DNA from: Stackebrandtia nassauensis DSM 44728
Lineage (GTDB): Bacteria > Actinomycetota > Actinomycetes > Mycobacteriales > Micromonosporaceae
DNA: 64,000 bases
Reading direction: 5' to 3'
Assembly (NCBI RefSeq): GCF_000024545.1
Contig: NC_013947.1
Coordinates: 3,906,001 to 3,970,000, forward strand
Under the pieces are notes generated by a model, which did not search any database, was not told where the DNA came from, and was given only the letters and a program-made list of their open reading frames with translations. Every line of letters starts with the position of its first letter. The stretch's first letter is position 1. The translations under genes and the position numbers were made by a program. Below, one piece after another: positions 45,778-54,526 of the stretch.

Positions 45778-47619
45778 ACGATGCTTCGCGATCGACCGCA
45801 GCAGGCTGTCGCCCAGCTCGCGGTGACCGATCTCCAAGATCGATTGGGCGAAGTGGAACGTCGCGCTGGCGTCCTTCGCGGTTTCGGTGCCAGGTGCCAG
45901 GAACTTTTCGGCCAGTCGCCGCACCTCCGACGCGGCCCGGTGCTCGCCCGCTTCGTCGAGGAGGTGCGCGAGCCGGTGTCCCGAGCGCGCACCGTCGTCC
46001 TCCTCGCTCAGTTCGAGGCGCGCCTCGTGGAACGCCGCCCGCGCCAGCACCACCAGGGCCCCGGCCTGATCATCGTGGTCGACAAGCAGTTCCGCTTGCT
46101 GCTGCGCCGCCAAGAGTCGGTGCTCAAGGAGGGCGAAACCCTCCTCCGCCTGAGTGAACGCTTCCTTGGCGTCCTCCACGTTGCCCAGTTGAGTGTGGAG
46201 CTTCCCCAGCTGGAACGCCGCTCCGGCTGCCATGGAGGGGTCGGGATCGGTCAAGGCGGCCCCGCGACGCAACCACGCGATAGCGGCGTCGAAGTCGTCG
46301 CGTTCCTGTGCGTCCCAGGCGAGGAAGCCCAGCGCACCGGTGGCCACTCGCGGGTGGGCCTGTTCGGCGAACGGGACGAACCGGGTCACGGCATCGACGT
46401 CACGCTCCTCGAACAGCCGCACATACAACCGGTTGACGACCATTTCCGGAACGGAGTCGTCGCCGGACTCGGCGGCGATGGCACCCATGTCGAGTGCGAG
46501 GCCATAACCTTCCGGGGATCTGCCGGTGGCCCCGACCAGCTCCAGAATCCGGCTGACGTCACCCTCGTCGTCCTCCGGCATCCACGGGGAGTCCGGCGGC
46601 ATCCACAGCGCCGCGAGTTCGAGCCCGAACGCGGCGCAGCTGGCACGGTCAGCCGCATCGTCGATGCTGTCCAGTATGGTGCGAGCCGACGTGAAGTCCT
46701 TTTGTGCCAACGCCATTCCGAACCTGGCCACAGCATCCGACCCGCAGGTGTCGGTCAGGGCGTGCAGCGCTTGATCGCGCCCGTCTTGCTCCAGCGTGCT
46801 CAAGGTCAGTTCGACCCAGGTCTGCGTTCCGGTCAGGCGGCGGATCTCCCGGCTGGCCCAAGCCCGATACCGCTGGCCGTCGTCGGTGACGTCTTCGCAG
46901 TCGACGACCTGTTCATAGGCGACGCGGGCGTCCTGCACGTTGTCGTGCTGCGCGTACAAGTCGCCAAGGTAGACAAGCGCTTTGGCCTTGTCGTCCACAT
47001 TGTCGGTATCGGCCGCCTGCCGGTAGGCGGCCACCGCGCCGTCAAGATCGCCCCTTTCCTGCCGCAGCCATCCCAGGACGAAAGCCGCGTGCGTATCGCC
47101 GTCCTCGGCGTCGATGACGTACTCCGCCTCGCCCGGGGCGGGAGCGGCTTCGGTGGGATAGCTTGTGGTGGCCCAACTGTCGCCCACGCGCAGTGCGTCC
47201 AGCCACCGGACGTGGGTGACCTCGACGTCGTAATCACCCTGGACCAGCAGGTGCTCGTCGGGCCACGTTCCGTCGTCCTCGTAGTAGAACGTGGACAGAC
47301 GCTTCCAGGCGTCGGCATCCATGGGGTGGTTGCGCGTCGCCACTCGCTCCACCCGCGCGACGAACCGGCTCGTGTTGTCGTCGACCCACCCCTCGTCGAG
47401 GTAGTCGTCCTGTTCCACCAGGTCCTGGAGCGTTCCACCCCGGTCGGGCCGGTCCCGTGGGCCCTCCCACAGGATCCGGAAGAAGAAGCTCGGGTCGTCG
47501 GGCAACAGATCGTTCGTTCCCCAGGCCGGTTCGTAGTAGACGACGAAGACGCGCAACCGCACGCTCCGTCGCTTCGCGTCGACGTTCAGAACGCGCACAC
47601 CATATAGGTCAGTGGACAC
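45769..47619 (-). CDS. TPR-repeat protein
   Basis: The protein has 616 residues from GTG 47619 (an open frame extends further upstream but has no domain). Residues about 1-180 form an N-terminal beta-rich module with many aromatic residues (FVVYYEPAWGTNDLLPDDPSFFFR). TPR-like units follow (HAAFVLGWLRQERGDLDGAVAAYRQAADTD; ALVYLGDLYAQHDN; AAFQLGKLHTQLGNVEDAKEAFTQAEEG). It is probably a cytosolic scaffold or regulator, with no enzymatic motif seen. It is encoded just ahead of the TetR-VOC-NTPase genes, and its stop lies within the TetR operator. Confidence 0.8.
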   Translation of the reverse strand: MSTDLYGVRVLNVDAKRRSVRLRVFVVYYEPAWGTNDLLPDDPSFFFRILWEGPRDRPDRGGTLQDLVEQDDYLDEGWVDDNTSRFVARVERVATRNHPMDADAWKRLSTFYYEDDGTWPDEHLLVQGDYDVEVTHVRWLDALRVGDSWATTSYPTEAAPAPGEAEYVIDAEDGDTHAAFVLGWLRQERGDLDGAVAAYRQAADTDNVDDKAKALVYLGDLYAQHDNVQDARVAYEQVVDCEDVTDDGQRYRAWASREIRRLTGTQTWVELTLSTLEQDGRDQALHALTDTCGSDAVARFGMALAQKDFTSARTILDSIDDAADRASCAAFGLELAALWMPPDSPWMPEDDEGDVSRILELVGATGRSPEGYGLALDMGAIAAESGDDSVPEMVVNRLYVRLFEERDVDAVTRFVPFAEQAHPRVATGALGFLAWDAQERDDFDAAIAWLRRGAALTDPDPSMAAGAAFQLGKLHTQLGNVEDAKEAFTQAEEGFALLEHRLLAAQQQAELLVDHDDQAGALVVLARAAFHEARLELSEEDDGARSGHRLAHLLDEAGEHRAASEVRRLAEKFLAPGTETAKDASATFHFAQSILEIGHRELGDSLLRSIAKHRNS

Positions 47620-47772
47620 CGAAGGACCTTTCCGAGCCGGGGGAAAACGGTCGCCAATATAGCCGTCGCGGCCGACGGGCCCGGCATTCCGGGGGCGCGA
47701 ACGAATTCGAACGCAACCGCGAAGCGAACCCACCCGTGTTGCATACCGAGTAGTTCCCTACCAAGGAGACCC

Positions 47773-48900
47773 ATGGCGAACCCGATCGGAAAACGCTGGT
47801 GGCTGGTCGGCGGGGTGACGGCTCTTGTCGTCGCGCTCGTCGCCGTCACGCTCACGATCATCGGCCACGTCTCGGACGGCGCGATCTACGACCCGTCCGA
47901 TCCCAAGACCGACACGAGGACCATCGCCCCACTCGCGAAAGACTGCGACTTCGACATGCTCGACTGGGAACAGTCAAAAAGCGGGGATGTCCTCGATTTC
48001 AAGATGAGCCCGAACGGCGAGTACATCGCCATGAACGATCCAAACAACTCCGACATCCACCTGTGGCACAACGGAAAGCGGAAGGCCCTCCCTCCCCCGC
48101 CCAAAGGCTCGTACACCGGAATGGCCGACCTCAACAACGATGGAGTCGTGATCGGATCCGGGACCGATGAGGATGACATAGACAGCTATATGTGGAAGTT
48201 CGAGGACGGCAAGGTCCGCATACTGACGGCGAAGGGGAAGTGGACGGGTGGCACTCCGTCGGCGATCGCCGATGACGGAACCATCATCGGACCGGAACCC
48301 AGTTCCAACACCGGCTACCGCGACGAGCTCCTGAAATGGGAGCCGGGCGAGACTGAGGCCACCACGCTGAAACTCAAGGCCGAAGGGGAGGACAAGGCCC
48401 CGTCGGTCAGTGACATCGCCGATGACGGCACCCTGGTCGGGGGCCTGCTCGACGCCGACGTCATGGAGGCCGCCGGTTTGGAGGACTACGAGCCTCGATT
48501 GTGGACGCCTGACGGCAGGTACGAGGACATCGCGGTCGAAGGCGAGGATGACGACGGCGCCCTCGCACGGAACATCTCCGGGGACTGGATTCTCGTCACC
48601 ACCTACTCTTCTTCGTATCGCTGGAAGCGCACCGCCGATCACCAACCGGAAAAGGTCAAGGGCATCGAGGCGCTGGCGATCGACGATTCCGGCCGAATGT
48701 ACGGCGCCACCGGAAAGGGCAAGCAGCGGGTTCCCGCGGTCTTCGACACCGAGATCAGACAACTCCCGGTTCCGAAAGACGTACCGAACCTCATCCCGAA
48801 GAATTCCTACGGATACAGCACGGTCTCGGCGGCCTCCCAGGACGGCTCGGTGCTCGTCGGAAACTGGAAGGGCAACCCGGTCATGTGGACCTGCGAATAG
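47773..48900 (+). CDS. membrane-anchored WD/NHL-like repeat protein
   Basis: This 375-residue protein has an N-terminal membrane helix (about 10-31, WWLVGGVTALVVALVAVTLTII) and an extracytoplasmic part with repeated aspartate-rich beta units (ADLNNDGVVIGSG; AIADDGTIIG; DIADDGTLVGGLL; AIDDSGRMYGAT; AASQDGSVLVG). The regular recurrence suggests a small beta-propeller built from HAF-type repeats. Two cysteines are visible (near residue 55 and at the C-terminus). Function unknown; it is divergent from the TPR gene. Confidence 0.7.
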   Translation: MANPIGKRWWLVGGVTALVVALVAVTLTIIGHVSDGAIYDPSDPKTDTRTIAPLAKDCDFDMLDWEQSKSGDVLDFKMSPNGEYIAMNDPNNSDIHLWHNGKRKALPPPPKGSYTGMADLNNDGVVIGSGTDEDDIDSYMWKFEDGKVRILTAKGKWTGGTPSAIADDGTIIGPEPSSNTGYRDELLKWEPGETEATTLKLKAEGEDKAPSVSDIADDGTLVGGLLDADVMEAAGLEDYEPRLWTPDGRYEDIAVEGEDDDGALARNISGDWILVTTYSSSYRWKRTADHQPEKVKGIEALAIDDSGRMYGATGKGKQRVPAVFDTEIRQLPVPKDVPNLIPKNSYGYSTVSAASQDGSVLVGNWKGNPVMWTCE

Positions 48901-48993
48901 GCGGCAAGCGTTTGCTAGGTTGGGGCGAAGCAGTATCCGGCAACTGCTCGCCCTCACCCTGCCCGTTACACCCCTGCCCCGCGAGGAGTTGCC

Positions 48994-51081
48994 GTGCGAC
49001 TTCGAAAGACCGGAATCATCGCCGTGGTCACCTGCCTGCCGCTGGTGTTCAGCGGCCCGGCGGTGGCCGAGCCCGCTGATTCGCCCACCATGGACGACGT
49101 ACCCGCCGCCGAGTCCGGCGGCACCATTCCGCTGATCACCGGCGACCGGGTCGTCATGCGTCCCGACGGCCTGTTCCAGGTCGAGCCGGGCCCCGGCCGC
49201 GAGGACATCGGGTTCGTCTCGCCGTCCGCGCCCGACGGTTCCGGTGACCTGATGATCGTTCCCTCCGACGCCGCCACGCCGCTTGCCAACGGGGTGCTCG
49301 ACGACCGACTGTTCAACGTGTCCGCGTTGGCCCGGCAGGGTTACCTCGGCGCCGACGCGGTGCCGCTGCTGGTACAGGACGCCGACGGCGCCGAGGCCCG
49401 CGAGGTGTCCGATGCGGACACCGCCGAGTTCTGGGACGACCTGTCCGAGGACGGTCTGTCCACGGCGTCGGTCACCGGTCCGTCGGCGCGGAAGCTGTGG
49501 CTGGACGACGCCACCGACCGGGACGCGGCGCTGCCCGATCCGGGCGACGCGATCACCGCCGAGGAACCGCCCGCCGACGCCCAGCAGGTCACGGTGCACT
49601 TCACCGCTCCCGGTGGTGGGGCGCCGGATCAGGCTCAGGTCAACCTGCAGAACCTCGCGACCGGCAAGGTCTACTACCTCCGCTTGGTCAAAGGGGACAC
49701 TGCCGCCACCGGCACGGTCCCGCCGGGCGAGTACACCGGTCTGGCCCATCAGCGGGTGGAGCCCGCCGACGGAAAGGCCGGCCGGGTCGCCTTGACGTTC
49801 CACGAGCTCACCGTCGCCGATCGGGCGGTGGAGAAGTCGGTCGGAAGCGAGTTGGAGCCGATCACCTTCGACGTGGAGCGCGACGACGCGCGGATGCACA
49901 GCATCGAGATGAAGATGCAGGCCAATCTGCCGGGCGTGGACTACGGGATGAGCTTCACGTCCATCCAGACCGGACAGTGGGACTTCTATTCGGCGCCGAC
50001 CGGCGATGCCCGGGTGCTGTTCTCGGTGCGTCCCACGTTGACAGGTCCGGCCGACGGCAACGGCGACACCGATTACAGCTATCACCTGGTGTTCCACAAC
50101 GACAACGGTGTCCCGGACGATCTGTCGTTCGCCGTCGACGACGGCGATCTGGCGCGGCGCACCTCGAAGTACCACAGCCGGGGCCAGGAACTGTCCATGC
50201 TGCGTAACAGTTACGGCAAGGTCTCCAGTGGTCACGACTCGGGCTTCGTCATTCCCCGACAGCACGTGTCGGCGCCCAGTACCCGCGACGAGTACTACAC
50301 CGCCGATCCGGCGGTGGAGTGGTTCCAGATCGCCGAGTTCGGTGACGCGACGGCGCCGGACACTCTGGTGCGGTACGGCGGTTTCTACAAGCCGGGCAAG
50401 CGGACGGTGGTGTGGGGAGGCGCCCCGGTGGGTCCGGGTTTGATTCCGTCGCGGTTCGCGTATTCCATGAGCCGCGTCGGTGACCGGATCGTCGGTATCA
50501 CCCCGCTGTTCAGTGGTCCCGACGCGTCCGAGGCCACCTGGAGCCGGACGGGTGTCACCGGTAGTGCGACGCTGTCGCGCGACGGCGTCGTGGTGGGAAG
50601 CCACACGGCGCGGCCGGAGAGCCAGAACTTCTCGCTGCCCGCGAACGATGCCGGTGACTACACCTTGGCCGTCGAGGGGACCCGGTCGGTGCCGTGGTCG
50701 GATCTGGGCAGCAGCGCGTCGGCGGAGTGGAGGTTCCATTCCGAGCCCTCGGCTTCCCGGACGCCGCTTGATCTTCAGGTGGTGGGCATGTCCGCGTCCG
50801 GTGTGAAGAACGGGTACGCGTCGGCCCGAATGCCGCAGGTGGTCACTGTGGATGTTCACCGTCAGGGTGCCGAGACGGCGACCAGGAAGCTGAGCCTCAA
50901 GGTGTCCTATGACGACGGTGAGACCTGGGTGAAGGTGCCGCTGCTGCGGGACGGGGACCGGGCCGTCACGGTGCTGACTCACCCTCGGGACGCGGAGTTC
51001 GTGTCGGTGCGGTTGTCGGCCGCCGATGACGCCGGGAACGCGGTCACCCAGACCACGATCCGTTCGTACGGCCTGCGGTAG
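48994..51081 (+). CDS. secreted protein resembling an S8 protease without its catalytic domain
   Basis: This 695-residue protein has a Sec signal (MRLRKTGIIAVVTCLPLVFSGPAVA). Residues about 43-135 closely resemble the pro-region of large actinobacterial subtilisin-like proteases (IPLITGDRVVMRPDG; GREDIGFV; DRLFNVSALARQGY; PLLVQDADG). Where the peptidase domain would start (near residue 170), the sequence goes directly into beta-sandwich modules like the C-terminal domains of those proteases. No subtilase Asp, His or GTS motif was found. Possible roles are an inhibitor, a binding protein or a decayed precursor. Apparently intact reading frame. Confidence 0.78.
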   Translation: MRLRKTGIIAVVTCLPLVFSGPAVAEPADSPTMDDVPAAESGGTIPLITGDRVVMRPDGLFQVEPGPGREDIGFVSPSAPDGSGDLMIVPSDAATPLANGVLDDRLFNVSALARQGYLGADAVPLLVQDADGAEAREVSDADTAEFWDDLSEDGLSTASVTGPSARKLWLDDATDRDAALPDPGDAITAEEPPADAQQVTVHFTAPGGGAPDQAQVNLQNLATGKVYYLRLVKGDTAATGTVPPGEYTGLAHQRVEPADGKAGRVALTFHELTVADRAVEKSVGSELEPITFDVERDDARMHSIEMKMQANLPGVDYGMSFTSIQTGQWDFYSAPTGDARVLFSVRPTLTGPADGNGDTDYSYHLVFHNDNGVPDDLSFAVDDGDLARRTSKYHSRGQELSMLRNSYGKVSSGHDSGFVIPRQHVSAPSTRDEYYTADPAVEWFQIAEFGDATAPDTLVRYGGFYKPGKRTVVWGGAPVGPGLIPSRFAYSMSRVGDRIVGITPLFSGPDASEATWSRTGVTGSATLSRDGVVVGSHTARPESQNFSLPANDAGDYTLAVEGTRSVPWSDLGSSASAEWRFHSEPSASRTPLDLQVVGMSASGVKNGYASARMPQVVTVDVHRQGAETATRKLSLKVSYDDGETWVKVPLLRDGDRAVTVLTHPRDAEFVSVRLSAADDAGNAVTQTTIRSYGLR

Positions 51082-51128
51082 GGCGTTGACTGGGACGTTG
51101 GGGTATGTCACTATGTGAATTCGTAAAG

Positions 51129-51148
51129 CTTACTAACTTGTTAGTAAG
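51129..51148. promoter_or_regulatory. perfect palindrome upstream of the mini-metalloprotease gene
   Basis: CTTACTAAC (51129-51137), TT, GTTAGTAAG (51140-51148) form a perfect 9-bp inverted repeat in an otherwise GC-rich region. It resembles a TetR- or MarR-type operator. It starts 48 bases after the preceding stop and ends 76 bases before the gene. Confidence 0.6.
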
Positions 51149-51223
51149 AGATGAATCGGCTTCTCGGCAGCCGACCCCCAACCCACCGGCAACCGGGAGC
51201 CGAACCGCCCAAGGAGAAGCCCC

Positions 51224-51679
51224 ATGTCCATCCGTACCCTGCTCGCGGCGACGTTCGCGGGCCTGCTGGCGGTCGTGCTGCTGGCAGCGCCCGCGAGCGC
51301 CCACGATCACGACCACGCCGACGGCACACTCACGCTCGAGTACCTCGGCACCGACACCGACGCGGCCGACACCGACGTCGTGGCCAAGGATCACGGCCAG
51401 CACGGCCACACCTACCCGCCCGACATCGACGGCTACGTCCCCACCTCCTACGGCGGGGACTGCTACGACAACGTCCTCGCCTACGCCAGCTGGCACTCCG
51501 AAGGAGACTGGTACATCGTCTACGACAAGTGCGAGATGGAACGATACGGCGCGGGCCAGTCCGACTGGGATCGCGTTGGCGCCCACGAGAAAGCCCACAC
51601 CGACGGTTGGGGCCACTATGAGGAGCCGCGCGATCGCAACGCGGCCTTCGAACCGGGCATCGTGATCTGCCGCTGCTAG
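51224..51679 (+). CDS. small secreted protein with metzincin-like zinc motif
   Basis: This 151-residue protein has a clear Sec signal ending ASA/HDHDH near residue 26. A His/Asp-rich amino end (HDHDHADG) may bind metal. Residues 121-131 read HEKAHTDGWGH, which matches HExxHxxGxxH, the zinc signature of metzincin peptidases. Four cysteines (80, 103, 149, 151) could form two disulfides. It has snapalysin-like size (mature about 125 residues) but lacks the usual metzincin Met-turn. A peptidase is therefore possible but unproven. No other motif recognised. A palindrome upstream suggests regulated expression. Confidence 0.78.
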   Translation: MSIRTLLAATFAGLLAVVLLAAPASAHDHDHADGTLTLEYLGTDTDAADTDVVAKDHGQHGHTYPPDIDGYVPTSYGGDCYDNVLAYASWHSEGDWYIVYDKCEMERYGAGQSDWDRVGAHEKAHTDGWGHYEEPRDRNAAFEPGIVICRC

Positions 51680-51712
51680 GCGACGATCATCGAGCCAGGG
51701 CGGCGGGACGCG

Positions 51713-52402
51713 TCAGCGCGCCCGTCGCCCACCTCGCGGTGGCGGGGGCAGTTCGGCGTCGCGGGCGCACAGCGCGGCCTGCACCCGGTTGGTGACGTCC
51801 AGTGTGGCCAGTATCCGGGTGACGTGGGCTTTGACGGTGCTCTCCCGCATGCTCAACGACGCGGCGATCTCGGCGTTGGTGGCGCCGAGGGCCAGGTGCC
51901 GCAGGACGTCGGTCTCGCGCGGGGTGAGCCGGTCGACGCGGTGGCGCACGGCGGTGGCCCGCGGCCGGGCGGCGCGGTGGTAGCGCTCGATCAGGCGACG
52001 GGCGGCGGCCGGGTGCAGCATGGCGTCACCGGCGGCGACCACCCGGATCGCGCGGATGATCTCGCCCGGATCGGTGTCCTTGAGCAGGAAGCCCGCGGCT
52101 CCGGCCGCGATCATGTCGTAGACGTACTCGTCGAGATCGAAGGTCGTCAACGCGATGACCTGGGCGGGCTCGGGCAGCGCCCGCAGCCGGGCGGTGGCGG
52201 CGATGCCGTCCATGCCGGGCATGCGCACGTCCATCAGCGCGACGTCGACGCGGTGCCGTTCGGCTTGGGCCACAGCGCTTTTCCCGTCGGCCGCCTGGGC
52301 CACCACGGTGATGTCCGGTTCGTCGTCGAGCAGGTCGCACAGTCCCAGACGGACCAGGGCGTCGTCGTCGACGATCAGGGTGCGGATCATGGCGGTGTCC
52401 AT
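51713..52402 (-). CDS. NarL/LuxR-family response regulator
   Basis: This 229-residue protein has an N-terminal receiver (acidic patch in LIVDDDALVR, phosphoacceptor Asp58 in VALMDVRMPG) and a C-terminal LuxR HTH (LTPRETDVLRHLALGATNAEIAASLSMRESTVKAHV). ATG 52402 lies one base from the kinase stop; a second ATG at 52390 also fits the family. It probably binds the strong dyad at 53584 ahead of the kinase gene, as autoregulation is common in this class. It is convergent with the mini-metalloprotease gene. Confidence 0.9.
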   Translation of the reverse strand: MDTAMIRTLIVDDDALVRLGLCDLLDDEPDITVVAQAADGKSAVAQAERHRVDVALMDVRMPGMDGIAATARLRALPEPAQVIALTTFDLDEYVYDMIAAGAAGFLLKDTDPGEIIRAIRVVAAGDAMLHPAAARRLIERYHRAARPRATAVRHRVDRLTPRETDVLRHLALGATNAEIAASLSMRESTVKAHVTRILATLDVTNRVQAALCARDAELPPPPRGGRRAR

Positions 52403-52403
52403 C

Positions 52404-53528
52404 TCAGTCGGCCGTGACGGTGTGGGCGGGCAGCGGGATGCGGGCGGTGAGGTACCAGCCGCCGCTCGGCCCGTGACCGTACTCGATGGTGCCGCGCAGC
52501 GCGCTGATCCGTTCGGCCAGCCCGATCAGGCCGTAGCCGCCGCCTGCTTCGGAACCGGTGGCGGCGGGGTCGTTGTCGACGCGCACCGTGGTCGCCGGTG
52601 CGCCATAGTGGACTTCGACGCGGGCGGTGGCGCCGTCGGCGTGTTTGCGGGCGTTGGTGAGTCCTTCCTGGACCAGTCGCAGCACGGCGAGCCGGTGGCT
52701 GGCCGGGGCGGCGTCGGGGTCGCCCTCGACGACGGCGTCGACGGTCTGTCCGGCCGCGCGGGCCTCGTCCAGCAGGTTCGGCAGTCCGGAGTCGACGGGG
52801 GTCAGGGCGGCGGTTTCGGTGTCGCGGGTGGGGTTTCGCAGCGCGCCGAGCATGTCGCGCAGGTCGTCGAGGGCGTCGGTCGAGGTGGCGCGCAGCAGGT
52901 CGATGCGGGTGGCGACCTGTTCGGGCAGGGTCGCGGCGCGGCGTTGCAGCGCGCCGGTGTGCAGCGCCAGGACGCTCAGCCGGTGCGCCAGGACGTCGTG
53001 CATCTCGGCGGCGATCTGGGCGCGTTCGGCCATCCGGGCGCGTTCGGCGCGCAGTTCGCGTTCGGTGCGCAGCCGGGTGACCTGGTCTTCCAGGGCGGCG
53101 ACCAGTCGTCGGCGTCCGCCCGCCCACATGCCCAGGGCCAGCGGCAGCACCAGCAGCAGCACCGGGCCGGGGTCGCGGGGCGCGAACAGGCTGTGCTGCG
53201 CGTCCATGGGCAGGTTCCCGCCGACGGCGACGATCGCGGCGATCACGCTGGTGATCAGGCGGTTGGCGTAGGCCAGGTGGAACAGCATGACCACCAGCGG
53301 CAGCGCGGCGCCCAGCAGGATCGCCGCCGCGACGGCCAGCACCGCCGAGGGCATCGGCCAGCGGTGCCGCCACAACAGGACCAGGCTGGCGACGGCGGCC
53401 AGCGTCACCTCGACGACGACGAGCGGTCCACTGCGGAGGTAGACCTCCTCGACCGTCATGTAGCCCACGACGAGGGTCAGCAGGACGTCGTCCCACCCGG
53501 GCCATCGGCGACCCACCTCGCTGCGCAT
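52404..53528 (-). CDS. NarL-type sensor histidine kinase
   Basis: The protein has 374 residues if started at ATG 53528 (ATG 53537 is also possible). The N-terminal membrane part has four or more helices (LVVVEVTLAAVASLVLLW and following). The HisKA_3 helix has AEMHDVLAHRLSVLALH, and the HATPase motifs are VQEGLTNARKH and GGGYGLIGLAERI. It pairs with the downstream regulator. Divergent from the Tat hydrolase gene, with which it shares a 132-base promoter region containing a large dyad. Confidence 0.9.
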   Translation of the reverse strand: MRSEVGRRWPGWDDVLLTLVVGYMTVEEVYLRSGPLVVVEVTLAAVASLVLLWRHRWPMPSAVLAVAAAILLGAALPLVVMLFHLAYANRLITSVIAAIVAVGGNLPMDAQHSLFAPRDPGPVLLLVLPLALGMWAGGRRRLVAALEDQVTRLRTERELRAERARMAERAQIAAEMHDVLAHRLSVLALHTGALQRRAATLPEQVATRIDLLRATSTDALDDLRDMLGALRNPTRDTETAALTPVDSGLPNLLDEARAAGQTVDAVVEGDPDAAPASHRLAVLRLVQEGLTNARKHADGATARVEVHYGAPATTVRVDNDPAATGSEAGGGYGLIGLAERISALRGTIEYGHGPSGGWYLTARIPLPAHTVTAD

Positions 53529-53583
53529 GCGGCCCATCCTAAGCAGCGCGGACGCGTCGTCCCCGCGACCATCCGGCGCCTCG

Positions 53584-53605
53584 ACCCCCGACCTTGGTCG
53601 GGGGT
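53584..53605. promoter_or_regulatory. large dyad in the kinase/hydrolase divergent promoter
   Basis: ACCCCCGACC (53584-53593), TT, GGTCGGGGGT (53596-53605) are exact inverse repeats. They lie 55 bases from both the kinase and the hydrolase starts, and are probably bound by the partner response regulator. Confidence 0.65.
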
Positions 53606-53660
53606 GCGCGTCGCACAACGGCCGATGGCTGGGGGCGCGGTGGCTCATAGCGTGGCCCGC

Positions 53661-54521
53661 ATGAGTTCACCGAATTCCCCAACCGACCGTGTCCGCCTGT
53701 TCTCCCGTCGCCGGGTCCTGGCCGGTACGGCCGTGGCCATGGCCGCGGGATCCACATTGATCGCGGGCTCGGCGATGGCCGACCCCGACACATCGAGCGG
53801 CAAGACCCGCAGGCCGCGGCCGACCATCGTGCTGGTGCACGGCGCGTTCACCGACGCCAGCAGCTGGCACGGGGTCATCGGCCGTCTCCAGGACGCCGGG
53901 TACACGGTCATCGCCCCGGCCAATCCGTTGCGGGACCTCACATCCGACTCCGCCTACATCGCCGCCGTCGTCAAGAGCGTGAAGGGGCCGGTCGTGCTGG
54001 CCGGTCACTCCTACGGCGGCGCGGTGATCACCAACGCGGCCCGCGAGGCCGACAACGTCACCGGCCTGGTCTACCTCGCCGCGTTCGCGCCGGACGAGGG
54101 TGAGAGCCCCGGCAGCATCAGCGCCGACTATCCCGAGACGCCGATCGGGCAGAGCCTGGCGCCGCTGCCGTTGCCGGACGGCACCGCGGACCTGCTCATC
54201 GCGCCGGACAAGTTCCACCACGTCTTCGCCCAGGACATTCCGGCGGCCGACGCGGCCCGGCTGGCCAGCGCGCAGCGGCCCATCGCCGAGGCCGCGTTCG
54301 GCGGCAAGACCGGCGAACCGGCGTGGAAGTCGCTGCCCAGCTGGTTCCTCGTGGCCACCGAGGACCACGCCATCCACCCCGACGCGCAGCGCGACATGGC
54401 CGAACGCGCGCACGCGAAGAAGACCGTCAAGGTCGCTTCGGGGCACGCGGTGTCGCTCAGCCATCCCGGCAAGGTCGCGGCCCTGATCCGTACCGCGGCG
54501 AAGCAGGCCCGCGATTCCTAG
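53661..54521 (+). CDS. Tat-exported alpha/beta hydrolase
   Basis: This 286-residue protein has a twin-arginine signal (FSRRRVLAGTAVAMAAG) cleaved after SAMA. The mature enzyme has the oxyanion region VLVHGAFTDASSWHGV, nucleophile elbow LAGHSYGGAV (catalytic Ser) and a late His in VASGHAVSLSHPGKV. It resembles the EstC/salicylate-methylesterase-like hydrolases. The reading frame extends far upstream without a domain; ATG 53661 fits the signal peptide. The upstream dyad suggests control by the adjacent two-component system. Substrate unknown. Confidence 0.9.
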   Translation: MSSPNSPTDRVRLFSRRRVLAGTAVAMAAGSTLIAGSAMADPDTSSGKTRRPRPTIVLVHGAFTDASSWHGVIGRLQDAGYTVIAPANPLRDLTSDSAYIAAVVKSVKGPVVLAGHSYGGAVITNAAREADNVTGLVYLAAFAPDEGESPGSISADYPETPIGQSLAPLPLPDGTADLLIAPDKFHHVFAQDIPAADAARLASAQRPIAEAAFGGKTGEPAWKSLPSWFLVATEDHAIHPDAQRDMAERAHAKKTVKVASGHAVSLSHPGKVAALIRTAAKQARDS

Positions 54522-54526
54522 GGCCG

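Noticed and set aside
47974..51111. 1045-codon minus-strand frame
   Set aside because: It runs opposite two proteins with clear N-terminal signals or anchors, and it shows no recognised motif.
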